Shown here: in pieces, positions 24,301-37,200 of the stretch
Position numbering within the stretch: the first letter of the stretch is position 1
How the letters are laid out: every line of letters begins with the position of its first letter
Assembly (NCBI GenBank): GCA_914767715.1
Contig: OU612066.1
Coordinates: 35,188,283-35,252,282, forward strand
DNA from: Membranipora membranacea
Lineage: Eukaryota; Bryozoa; Gymnolaemata; Cheilostomatida; Membraniporidae
DNA length: 64,000 nucleotides
Reading direction: 5' to 3'
The notes under the pieces: generated by a model
The model's input: only the letters and a program-made list of their open reading frames with translations
What the model was told of the DNA's origin: nothing
Databases searched by the model: none
Program-made: the position numbers and the translations under genes

Positions 24301-27300
24301 TTGTTTCCAAGGAGTGTATGATTAATTTGGCTTGTCGAAGCTCAGACTCAATAATTCTGACTTTAGTCTATTTGAAAAACAGATCATAGAAAATTTGCAG
24401 GATACCCTGAGTGATTTCTGAAGTCAACCATATGGACGGATACAACTAAGGGACGCAAAGTAGTCTATTATGCATCTAACAGTATTGATAACTTAAGCTA
24501 TTATACTGTGCAAACCATATTGATGAAATGCAATGTGACAAAGCATTGTGGAGGTAGTTGATAGTGGGTTCGATGACTTTGGTTTTAGGCTAATTGGAGG
24601 GTGTTAGCAGATGATGATGTGTCTGTTGCATTTTGAGATACTATTTCAGTCAATTGAATTTAATTATAATTTTTTTACACTTCGCCAGATCTAGACAAAA
24701 GAACCAGCCAACATCCAGGCCTGTTTCCCATTCTGTCAATTTTATTAGTTTACATTTATTGTCAATCAGACTTTAACGCTATTATCGTACAGTTTAGTAA
24801 ACCCAGTAATACTCAAATCAAGTGCACAAATATTGATGACTTTCACTTTTCTTACAACATGTGCAGGAAGCCTAGAAAAATAAATCTCATCATTTTTTAG
24901 TCAATTTTAAATTGGTTACTCATCTGGCTGAAATCATTCTGATCACAGTTTGTGTTTAGACCTGTAGGCCTAATGATCCCTGAAATAATTAAAACGGTCA
25001 GCGATCACCATGGTAGTTTATTGAGAGTGCTGGCCGGGTATGCAGTAATTGTGCTGTCCAAAGCTTTATTTTCAGGTTAATTCCACTGAATTGTTTACAA
25101 GTGGAATCGGATTACAGCGGATGAGAAAGTTGAGAATATCAGACTTCTCCAGGGGCCGATGATAACACATCATCCTAGATTATTACACTTTCCCACCACC
25201 CACATATTAATGATACCTCTTAGCTTTGGCAGAATCCGGGTCAACCAAAATAATATGATAAAGATCAAAACACTTGATTCATTGTTTCCTGTTTTTGTTT
25301 TAGCGCTGACGTCGCGTCATCGAAAACTTCCTCAGTCAGCACTAATGTGATTGTCACACACACAGGTAACGTCACGTGGCTATCTACTGTGATCTATAAG
25401 AGCTCATGTACTATCGACGTGCGCTTCTTCCCTTTTGATGAGCAGAACTGCTCGATGGTATTCGCTTCATGGACTTACGATGGCTCTCAACTTAACCTTA
25501 CTCTTGTTGATAAGGAGGGAGACTTGTCTAATTATCTGCCCAGCAGGTATCTACAAATATTTCTCCCCATGCAATTCAGCTTGTATGTAGTCTGAGGTCG
25601 AAGTGAGGGTGGGATTGATTTGTTTCGTTTTTGAGGCTGTTTTTTGCACACGATTAGGAATGCTAAAAATAGCGATTTGAGAACCAAGACATAAAAAGAA
25701 AGATTTAAAACTATTGCTGAAAAACTTAGGACTAGACTGCATCATAATTCTGACATCAGATTAACTATAATCATCCTACGAAATCCTGCTAATCATACGA
25801 CTGATGTCTTGTTTTAAGTAACTGCATTATTAAATAGCTGATTCCCTTAATGTCCTTCAATGTTACTTCGGTCTTGTATCACAATAAATCGATTATTTCT
25901 GCGATGATATTACACTTATTACGTGTGAAGGTATGCTGTCTATCATATTGAGAAGAGCGCTGCCAGGTAAATAAATAAGTAATCTGATTGAAGGTAAAGG
26001 GCTTAACGGCCACACAGATTTACACACTCCTCAGATCAACCGACTAAGCGATGGCTATTAGATAAAGAGCAATAAACCCAATTGAGAAGTTTATTGCTTC
26101 TCTCCGCTCACACAATGCTCTGTGTTACCATAATAAATATGTGTCAACTTGGTATGGTCACTGCTGATAGCTTGAGCCTTAAAACTTACGGTTCAAATAT
26201 GTAATATAAAAATTTTAACTAATATTAACTCCATGCCTCTTCCAATGAAGTTCATGGCCTCATCCATTGCCGCTAAATGGGAACTACCAACCACCACCGA
26301 AAACTTGAAAAGCATGGTATGATTGCCAGACTCTGAGTAGCGAAAAGCAGGCTAGCTTTACTGTGGGTTCACGGCCATTTAGAGAGGGTCTCTAATAATG
26401 CATTCTATCAGCCCCAATCATGCTCAGGTAAATATATTGCTGTAGAATTTTACTCATTTTCTAATCACAAATTTCGCTGACATTGTAGTGAGTTTGAGTT
26501 AGTCAACATGTATGTTGAGAGGAATATAAAATATTATTCATGCTGTGAGCAGCCGTATCCAGATATCACATACTATATACACCTGAGGAGACGACCAATG
26601 TTCTACGTCTTCAACATGCTTCTACCCTGCTTCCTTATCACATTAGTCGCCCTGCTAGGTAAGTTCATGATTTGGAATTGGAGAAGGTGTGTCGTCTTGT
26701 ATTCCATGGTTCCAAATTCTCAGGATATCTACCTCGTCAAGATATAATAAGATTACGGGTTCTAATGTGTCCTGTTGATTAGTGGAAAGAACTTTTCGGG
26801 GTATAAAGAATAAGTATTGACCATAAACTTGTGACCATACATTGTGAGATCTTTGCTGTTTTGGTTTCAAAAACTCTGATACAACAAAGAGTATATAAAA
26901 GTATACGTACTTTTATTGGAAGCCAGAGTCATCTCATTGGAAATGTTTTGCACTCAGTGCCAGAAAACAAAAATAGAAACAAAAATAGTACACCTCCTGA
27001 ATACATGGAAATAATACAGACTATTCTGATCTGTCTGAGTCGGAAATTAGTTATGAATATCGAATGCATGACTCTGTTGTTCAAAACTTCTAGAAGAATT
27101 TCAACTTTAACGACCTTTTGTTCGTGCTCAGAATCAGTACTGATTTTACAGCTGTTAATGAGAAATTACTCAAATCAGAGTCATCCGATTTTTGTTCTGA
27201 TTAAGTATGTCACATCATTTGTGTTTTCACTATCAAAATATTTAACAGTTATGCTTTAAATTTTGATTGAGCTTTTATAATTTACAGGATTTAATCAATG

Positions 27301-29612
27301 ATCACTTATTTGATTGTTGAGTATGTGGCTAAAAAGCCAAAGTTACGTTTAATTTGACTTCTGATGTTATTGTGCATATCGGTAGAGTGACTCTGCACAG
27401 GGGAGCTCACCCCATACCGCATAATCACATTTCTACACCTGTTCTAATCAACTTCATGATGAATGTAGTCTAGATCAAACTTTGCTTATTTTAAGGTTTC
27501 TACATACCCTCTGATTCTGGAGAAAAAGTAGCAATGGGAATCACCACCCTCCTCTCTATGACGGTGTTTCTGATGTTAGTCACTGAGGCTATGCCACCCA
27601 CATCTGACAGCTTACCCCTTATAGGTGTGTTGATCGATTTATATTAAAACTAAGATTAAGCACTAAGATCATACAACCTGTCGATTCAACTTTGGCTTCT
27701 AATTCTCTCTCATCAAAAAATGTACACCCAGTATTAAAGTTGGATGGATCCTGATCTGATAACGTTGAGTATCTCACACACCCTTCAAACCTTTGTAAAT
27801 TCATCTATTACACATCTTTTAGAAATTATCTGGACATGTATTATTTAGAAAATATCACAGAGTTTTAACTGATGCATCAGCAGCCATTCAACAATTTCAT
27901 AGTGCTAAATTTCTCACACAGTAATCATCTACACATAGTATGAAATAATTGTGGTGATGCTTATCGTTACAGGAATATATTATTTTATAACCATGGGAAT
28001 TGTCTCCCTTGCCACTGGATTGACAGTCTGTACACTTAATATACATCACAAAGGAATCCAGGGAAAATCTGTGCCTGACTGGATCAAACTACTGTGCTTC
28101 AGAATACTAGCACCTGCTCTGTGCCTTAAAGTCCATGTCAACAAACGTCCCCAAGCTGTCACTGTATTCTCTAATGAGGTAAGGGCAAGTGTCTTAGTCT
28201 GAGGCCTGTGCTTCTATTATTGTTACTTTAGGAAAAATTTAAAAAACTCCCTCCACAGTTTGGTGAATCTATTACATGAATCTTACATGGTTGATTTTTA
28301 GACATCTTCTGCTCTTGTTCTGATTTCAAAGTGGGTAGGTTGCAATATGGTGGTAAATATCGAGGTCATGGCCTTCGGTTTGTATTGTTTTGGGTATAGC
28401 CATAATCAATACGGCGAGGGCAACTTACATTCATACAAGCGCATAAGCGAAAGTAAAAGTTGAATGCTTATGACAGGTTAATGGTTCAAATTTTCAGGCA
28501 TTTTACCCTAACCAGGAATGCCAAGAAACTCGCAGGTATAGGCAATCGACGAACTGAAGGACACATAATTATTCGAACTACTGTAACTGATTTTGTTCCA
28601 TGAACATTTTATATTCTCGTAGACATCAAATTGTTCTCAACAGCAGCAGAATGGTCGACGTCGGAGAAGCAGGGCATCGAGGTTAGAGTCTTCGAAGCCG
28701 GTAGCTAATGGTAGAATAAATCATGAGTGTGAAGAGAGATTACTGTCTACCTCAAGAAGTAATAGCCCTAGAGGCTTCCTCAGACCTCCTGATTATCGAG
28801 ACGTGGTATGTATGTAACCTCATTTATCATGAAATTTCAGGATTATTGCGCTCACAGACAACTGTTATACCTGCTTGGACTTGTTTGACGTTTATTCCTG
28901 TCAATACTGTCAGGGTGTATAGATGACAGCCAAATTAAGCTGAGTATGACAGGTTGCAGATTTGGCTTAATGTGTGACTCGCTCGTCTCTTCAGGTCCTT
29001 CATGCACCATCACCATCGATTCCAGCATGATTAATGTATAACATAATATATCTGTTTTTTTTCTGAGATGAATTGAACATATTTATAGCAATATTAATAT
29101 TTCAGAAGTCGCTTATCCAAAAGAAAAATACTGATAGGCCTCAAAGACTTATATTTGCCAAACAGAATGGCCATGTAGCACATCAACCGAATGTTGAGCT
29201 GAGCCCTCAACAGTCACCAACCAGTCCAGCATCACGTATCACTACTAGCCTTAACTCCTCAGAGCCTCAGCAATCAGACCCTACTAACGGGCTGACTGAC
29301 ACCCAGCCCGCTCACGTGTCACCAGAGGTACAGCAGCGTATGCATAAACTCGAAAACTTTGAGACAAGCTTCTCGCTTGTTCTGAGAGCCATGAGCGACT
29401 CACTGAAGAAGAATGAGGCGAGGTTGTCAGCGTCAGAAGATCGAGACTACGTGAAGCGAGAGTGGCAGCAGGTAGCTCTAGTCGTAGACAGGCTGCTACT
29501 CTTTATCTTCATGTTGATGACAGTAGGAGTGACTCTAGGGCTACTCTTAAGAGGTACTATAACTTATGCCCTAGCAATCCATCGCTCACAACAGCTAACT
29601 TCTAGCGCTTAG
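21319..29612 (+). CDS. Nicotinic acetylcholine receptor alpha-type subunit (Cys-loop ligand-gated channel)
   Basis: Subunit of a pentameric acetylcholine-gated cation channel. Exons are 21319-21346, 21578-21744, 23275-23429, 25304-25546, 26489-26658, 27496-27624, 27973-28178, 28623-28805 and 29106-29612; phases close to 595 aa. A signal peptide (about residues 1-22) is followed by the ligand-binding domain: [24 protein letters not shown] (loop A), loop B Trp142, and a Cys-loop C152-C166 with 13 intervening residues ([15 protein letters not shown]). Vicinal Cys216-Cys217 in [11 protein letters not shown] mark it as alpha-type. TM1 is about 235-255, and TM2 begins [20 protein letters not shown]. 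The Glu before the TM2 Lys supports cation selectivity. TM3 lies near [15 protein letters not shown] long Arg/Ser/Gln-rich cytoplasmic loop precedes TM4 ([19 protein letters not shown]). Which alpha subfamily it belongs to cannot be fixed here. Converges with NRDC. Confidence 0.93.
22451..22631. repeat. Recent tandem duplication, about 90 bp x 2
   Basis: Units at 22451-22536 and 22537-22631 are nearly identical (both contain AATACCTTTGGCTAATTTAA). They differ mainly by one short insertion and a few substitutions. Lies in intron 2 of the receptor gene. Confidence 0.9.
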
Positions 29613-32600
29613 TCAGTCAGTTTGTCAGATTTGCCAACAATTCCCTGAGGTTAAGACTGTTTGCATTTTTGATCGGCTGTAGCTGGAAAAAGCCTCAACT
29701 TATTGATATGAATTGAACCAATATCAGACATTAAATTCAATTTAATTTTCAAGGAAGTTTGAATCTTGCTTTGTTTGTTTTGCCTATTTGATTTGCTTTA
29801 TTAAACGATTGATTTTTGGTGCGAATTTGCCACAACCTCACATATCTAACAAACACTCCGCTATGGCCACAGCTAAATAGCCATGGTACACAGATAACCA
29901 AAAATAGGAGCAAATGATCCCCCCACTTGACACCGTAGTTTATGCAAAATCACGCGCAGCTTTTGATACTTGTTGAATTGTTGACCGGCCCACTGTACAG
30001 ATCACCTTATGACCTTGCTGTTTGTGTAGAAATATTTAAATTAATGTTGCGCACTTATCAAGGCTTATAAAAAGCAAATATCCCACTCAGGAGAGCCATT
30101 TAAGGAAATATGTCTTCCTTTCATACTTATGACGATATCCCCTTTTGGGAGAATAAAAAAGTAATTGATAAGAATGATATAAAGAGAACTCCCACCCCTT
30201 TTGTATTCGGAGTCCATCAGTGATCAAATGCACTCAATTAATTGGGCCTAAATTGTTCTACTCAAATAACCATACGTTATACGAGAGAGTTAAAGAGAAG
30301 ACAACTGCTGACTATAATAGCTATAGATTTGACCTTGAATGGTTGTGTGTTAATAGGAGTTAACAGTTTGTTTGCAGGTTTTCAGCTGCTCATAACCACT
30401 AGGAGTGTGTCACTTGGAGTTTTTATCTCATATGTACTGTGTGTTATACTTTTAGTTGTCCGCAACTGATTTTGGTGAGTGGGGCTAATTTAAGTTTTGA
30501 TTTTCTGTTCACCTGTTTTTCTTCCAGGCTTACACATGCAATACCTGGAATCACGTGGGCCATGTGACCAGTCGTGTGGGGGCCAGTAGGGCCCGTTTGT
30601 AGGTAATAATGTGTGAAGCATGGCTTACAGTTTGTGGCTTGATATTGACCTTGCTTGTTGGTGATCTGCTCTGAATAAATTGTTTTTTTTCTTGGCTTTT
30701 ATCATTCCGCATAGCATGATATATTATTATCAGACCGATGGTGTTGTATTTTGGTGTCTGTGAATTGTTTTGACATCAGGTCCTTGTATTACAAACTCCC
30801 AGAACATTCACCAACTTGCATGCAGGTCAGCAGTATTTCCTAATAAGTACACCACCTACCGGGCTAATCTATCAATGCTGGATTGACAAAGAACTTAGTC
30901 GACATCTATTATATCTAACACTGTATTTTATTCTCTTGTGTAAAGCAGCTGTTTGAGTCCCAGTATGGATCGAAGTGTGGAACAATAGATGAGCTGTCTA
31001 GGAGTTACTGGTGATTGCTGTTCTAGGATGATTATCACACTGCCGGGCGAGTGCCTGATGTGCTAATGCCCGATACAGGTGGTTGATAGGGTTGTATCCC
31101 TTCAGCACTTCATCAATGGTTGACTTATAGGGTAAGGGAGGGGGCTGGAAGCATAAGAATGACTCATTATATTTCATTAGGAGTTATCTTTCACTCTCAA
31201 AGCAGAAAATATTAGTCAATATTGGAAAATTAACATAATCACAAACCCAGGAGAAGTGCTCCAACTCTGCTCAGGTGGCTGCTAGTGTCCTTTCAGACAA
31301 TTTCAATGAAGTGCCACTACCAGCAACCTAGGCAGGGTAGGAGCACTCAAACTATCAGATACCGATTAATTTACACTGAACCTCGAAAGTGAAACTAGAT
31401 GAAACCAAAACCAATTTTACTTGATAAATAAACGGTAGCTCTCATGCTAGAGTGATATACATAGTTATCTATATTTCATTGAAGACGCAATAAATTTTGA
31501 GAAACTCTGGACTGTGGTGTATTCTTTATTATATCGACATTAATATAATGTTGTTATCTGTGCAGTGGAAAGCACAAATCTGTACACCTCTAATAAAACC
31601 TCTATAAATAAATAAATAAAATTTTTGCTGTCAAACGAGTAGTACTTTCCTGTAGATTAGAACTCATTATTAAGTCTCAAACTCATGTCCAAAGAGAAGA
31701 ACACATGGAACGTATCTGCGCTAATGCTGTGTATTGGCATGGTGTTGTAGTTTCCAATTAACCACAATTATAGCTCTTGAAGAGTACACAGAGATCCTAG
31801 CAGGGAGTACATCAAATCAGCCATTGAATACAACCACAATATTGCTTATTTGTACGGGGTGTTTGGGGATTCACGAATATACTTTAATCTATTAGGAGTT
31901 GTCTTACTTTGTTTACACAAATTAATCATCTGCTATTGTTTATCTAATAGTAAAACACACCATGGTTTATCTGATGCCGCCATGACCCAGAACTTTCAAG
32001 CAAAGAGAACTAGACAGACATTTACTGTCAGAGCCATCCAGGAAAAATGACTCTACAAGAAGACTAGCTGTAGCTTTAAGTTTATAAAGTACACTGCCAG
32101 GGAAGGTCTGAGCATCTGTTAGTGATGGTAGATTATTAGTTTGAATAGTTAGATACAGTGTAGATATCTACAGGCTAGAGAGATATACATCAAAACAGAC
32201 ATATTTCATCGGGATGTGCCATATATACCACACAAGACGGTGCTGGACAGAAATAACCATAAAGGTTTCTAGCACAGTGCATCAAGGAAATGGAGCAAGT
32301 AATCCGTTTCCTATATGAACGTCACTGACAGTGATACTTGATAGTCATGATAATGAAGTCATTATTAGTCTTCTTAAGTCACTTTTATTAGAATAGTTTG
32401 AGTCACCAGTAAAATTAGGTATAATTAAAGACCAAAAATCTGTCAGATTGTGATGAGACGAAAAATTGTGAGTCGAAAGCAAGATATTTGCTTGACTTGA
32501 GTCAGCAAACAAAGAATGTATAGGCATGTCTCATTAAGCCCCAGATCTGTGAGATGGAAGTCTGTTGATTTCAGAAAGAAAATAGGTATTGATTATAGGA

Positions 32601-32803
32601 GTTATAGGACTTATTCCCAGATTACCTCTTGAACTTGTAAGAAGCGTTTGAATAGAGCCACTCAGAAGACCAACTCAGACTAGAATCACATAATATATGG
32701 ATGATACCTCACTGCCAATGTCCAGAGTGAGATCATTTAAAAAATAACATAATTCATTTTCTAGGATAGCGCTTCGGGAAAAAACATCGATTTAGTCAAC
32801 TCG
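29613..32803. other. Convergent intergenic region between nAChR and NRDC
   Basis: Holds the 3' UTR of the receptor gene (one candidate AATAAA at 30674-30679) and, on the other strand, the NRDC 3' UTR (candidate signal at 32384-32389). A run ending in TAAATAAATAAATAAA near 31595-31620 may be a retroelement tail, but no body was recognised. No ORF here resembles a known protein. Confidence 0.4.
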
Positions 32804-32843
32804 AGAAATGCCTATAGCAGCTAAAGCAGCTATAGGCATTTCT
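32804..32843 (-). ncRNA. Stem-loop in the putative NRDC 3' UTR
   Basis: Perfect 14-bp inverted repeat (AGAAATGCCTATAG / CTATAGGCATTTCT) with a 12-base loop, 39 bases downstream of the NRDC stop codon, so transcribed as a hairpin if the 3' UTR extends that far. Whether it is a functional RNA structure or a small foldback insertion is unknown. Confidence 0.5.
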
Positions 32844-32881
32844 GTTGTTGAAAACTAAATATGCTAGACCTGCATGTTGGT

Positions 32882-34261
32882 TTACAAGATTTTGGACACT
32901 GGAAAAAGTGAGAGGCTATGCTTGTATTTAGACATATCTGTGACAGCCCGTCCATTCTTCTCTTGTTCTATCTCAAGATATTGGAAATCAAACTCTGTCC
33001 AGTTGTCACCTGATGAATCTATCTTGTGGGTGGTCTGAACAGGCGCTCCCTCTGATGGTTTATCCTGACATTGTGACCTGTGTTATGAAATAATAATAAG
33101 TTATTTATTAATCCAGATGTATTGTCTATGATAAGCTTCCATATAAATACCTAAACATTAATCTGTAGCCAGATAGCATTGCTTATGGGATCAACTTAGA
33201 TACCAGCTAAAGTCTTTGCAGAGTCAAGTGTTGTAGGTGTGCTTTCGCAATTGGAAATTCATCACATTAACCTTGGCGCCATACAAGTACATGTAAGCTT
33301 GCCTGACAATAAAGTAGCTGACTATAGATATATAACTTACATATCGACATTATTAGAGTTGGAGAGAGTTGAGAAAGCTTCCGATACGACAGGTGAGTCA
33401 TTTTCTGTCTCTCCAAAACCGACAATCTTAAGAATATCAGAAGTCAAACCATTAATCTTGTTACTGATCGTACCAACCAACAAAATAATGGAGTCTCCAG
33501 TGTCACCGGCGATCTACCAGCGATCTACCAGCGATCTACCAGCGATCTACCAGCGATCTACCAGCGATCTACCTAAACTTATCTCTCAGGTGACATGGTA
33601 TTTGAATATCAGATCTTTGTGAGTATGAGTTCAGCCTTGTCCTAATCTATTGCTGTGTTCATTTCCACACAACTTAATGCCACATGCTAAGATTGACAGC
33701 AAGTCGAATGAAAGATTGATGTAATCCATCGAGCATCAAATTATAAAACTATACACTGATAATAGTGAGAGACAAGTGATGATAAGGAGATAAGTTCAGA
33801 TATATATGACCTGTACAGGGAGTGAGATATTTAAGACTAACCTGTACAGAGAGTTTCTTACGCACACAGGACTCACAGTTGTCCAGAGCATTGACAAACC
33901 ACAGACTTATCTCATCCAGGTCTAACTTTTCTAGCGCATCGATCTGAAGTAGTATAGTAATATCATTAGCCATATAAATACCTATGGTGACTGTCTACAT
34001 TCAACTGCATCTACTCGGAGACACAGCCAGCACAAGGAAAAATAACATGAAAGTGTTAATCTTATCCATTATCATGACTTGTAAAGCGACGTGGTAAACT
34101 GCTTTTTAAATGATTTAAAGTTTCATGTGTTATGTAGCTAATCTAAAGTTTCAGCAGTTACGAGTGTTAATTCCCCATATAATATAATAGACCTATTGAT
34201 AACAAAAATATCTTCGACAAGTCCTAAGGGCTTATTCTTCTCCACAATGGAAAAATAAGAA

Positions 34262-34293
<32 letters not shown>

Positions 34294-37200
34294 ATGATAA
34301 TTCCATGTTTAATTACCTCCTTGTCGAGTCGATCGAATAGATAAGTCTTATCTCTGATCTCAGCCCATAATCTATCAGCTTCTTCTCCCATATGTGAGTC
34401 ATCACATTGTTTTATCGCTATCAGTGACTTCTTCTGACACTCAAACTCTTCCCCCTTACACTCATCTAATCTATCTCTGATCTCAACTAGGAACTGCTCT
34501 ATCTTATCGTCAACAAACTTCACACTGCAAGTATAACATCGTATCGTAACGCAAGTAAGGTAAGGCTCATTATATCTCTGATTTCCATGGACAACATATA
34601 TATAAATATGCTAACTGTTATACATGGCATGTCACAGGCCTGGTGCAGCTGTCTCTGGGAACATCTAGAACAAGTTTAATCCAATTGCCTGCATTCCTGT
34701 TGCTCCCTTCCACTGGTCACGCCTGCGGCGAGACCAGTTGATCGGGAGCGACTTGGAATGCAGGCAAATGGACCAAACTTGGTCTAGGGAACATCATACA
34801 TTTTGTGCTGCCAGTTAAATGCCCTGCAAATTCCAGTTTTCTTTGTCAGTGAAAACAATATATCAGAGCCTGCTCACTCATAACAGTGGGTAGCCTGGCC
34901 TAGGTTTTATTCTTAACAGGCAGAGATGTTGCTTTTTTTTGTGCAAATTTATCATACTATTGACTTGTGATTTATAATTAGGGTTTTGATTACCACAGTC
35001 TGGAGTGCGTATCACAGTGCGTGCCCATCACTAACTCTGGTACTATGATAGAATATGCGACCCACTATTAAGAATCCTGTCAAAGTTGTAGGCCTGTCCT
35101 TTCCTGTAATGTGTCTTGCTGATTTTTATTATGTTTGACATTAATTCAGGTCAATGCCAAAAAAGCAAGAAAGTCACTGCAGTCTGAGTTTGCAAATTGA
35201 ACCGGAACAGTTAGTGGAATAACAGCAAATGACAGTTTATAAATGCTAAGTACCTGAACTTGGAAGCTTGTGATGAGACGGCTACAACGAGCCCAATAAT
35301 ACCACTAGTAACTTTAGCCTGAGAGTATACAGAATAACCCAACTGTTCTCTGGTCCTCAGTATATCAAAACACGGCTCATCCATAATCATCTATAGTTGT
35401 AAAACAATATTACGTAGACATAACCATTGAGCAGAGGCGAGTACTGATTCTGTTTACCCATATGTATAAAATTATTTCATCCTTTATAAAAAAATGATTA
35501 ATATCCTTGTCTTTACTCAGGTTGTTCCACATATAAGGTTATAAGGTTATAAGGTTATAAGGATGATTTCTACTATAGAGTATACTCGCTGCTTATTTTG
35601 AGTCAAAATAAGCAGCGAGTATACAGTACTCTGGAAAAGAGGGATCAAATTTAATTTCCCTTTTTTTCCAAGTTAAAATCCTGCGTGCCATCCTACACCT
35701 ATGTGAAAATTGACAGCTTTCACCTAATATCAGGACCTCATCTTCAAAAAATCATGACATCATCAAATATCGGCCCTGAGAGTGTCGGTATGTTACTCAC
35801 GTTTAGGAGTTCATTAGTTACACATCCTGTGATATTAGCTGGTCCGACCTGATAATAGTTCACTACACATGAGTTAGAATCTCCCTCATGGAAACTCTTT
35901 ACTCGAACTCTACTGTCTGCAAAAGGTAGCTCTGTAACTCTCTCCTGCAGAAATAATACAATTGAACATAGAGTACTACATGTAATACACTAGAACATAC
36001 ATATAATCAGTGCTGTCCCCAGCAAGGCGGTTAGGCTTACCGCCTTTCCACTAATACAAGGAGCCTTTCCAATTTTCTATTGTCAATAATCATTTTCATC
36101 AGTTAAAATCAATATTCTCATTTGTCTTCATCTGCTATACATGTGTTGCTATGACATCAAGTATTTTTATCCTCCTCTCCCAAAGAACAAGAAACCAAGC
36201 TTTTAATCTTAGATGCTTATTTCCTGTCATCCTCAATAAATCAGATTGAGTTTAATATGGATCTTGGGCAAGAAAGATCCTGAGCTGATTTTGTATTGCA
36301 TGCCAGTGTGAAAAACATGATAAAAATTCACTATTCTTATTCAGGGGAGATTTGGTGCTATCTTGCCGAATAAATGCCATTTGTTACATGTTCTGGGTAT
36401 TACTTGTACACATATAGCCCAACCATCAAATTGTTTGTTGGTGTTTTGTCCACTCCCACCTTTCCACTGAAAATCCTGGGGACAGCACTGATATAATACA
36501 TGTTTATAAGTAAAACAAGCTGGGACAGCACTGATATAATACATGTTTATAAGTAAAACAAGCTGAAACGATCCAATCAAATATCACAACAATGTAAAAT
36601 TGCGCAAATATGTATACCAGTGCAACCAATGCGTAATAAAAAGTTAGGGCCGCAATTATTGCACATTTTTCACCAGTTAATGAAGTTGCCTCCCCCTTTA
36701 TAAGAGTGAGGGTAACTCCAAAATCAAGAATAATTCATCTCAAGGTAATTTATACCACGTTCAAATCTTGAAATAATGAGAAAGAAATTTGGTTGGTTTG
36801 AACACTATTTTGCATACACACTTGACATTCTCAATATTCAACACCCTATCATGAGAAAGATTGTGATGGAAAAAGTCAAATTGATAATAGACTACTAACC
36901 ACAGGATGCATGGAGAGAGGTAGAATGTTATTCCCTAATTTAGTCCTAATATAGTCTTCCATCTTGAGAGCTTCCTACAAACAACAGAGGGATTAGTTAA
37001 TGCGGAGCCTTATCTCAATTATTCACCAAAATATGAGTAACATCAACTGAAGTTGCAGGTTTGCCATTTCTTCCGTTGAATTTTGTTGCAGCAGAACTAC
37101 CAATGAAGGACATAACATTGTTGAACCACAAGTGACTACAACTTGTAAAATTGAAAGATTTTAGTTGCGAGACAGGGATGTAGTTTTTTCATTGAGATTT

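Noticed and set aside
26831-27259. 142-residue plus-strand ORF inside the nAChR gene
   Set aside because: Intron 5 sequence; the receptor's TM1 and TM2 exons join in phase around it.
33239-33622. 127-residue plus-strand ORF
   Set aside because: Overlaps, on the opposite strand, the real NRDC exon 33426-33341 and the intronic 11-bp repeat.
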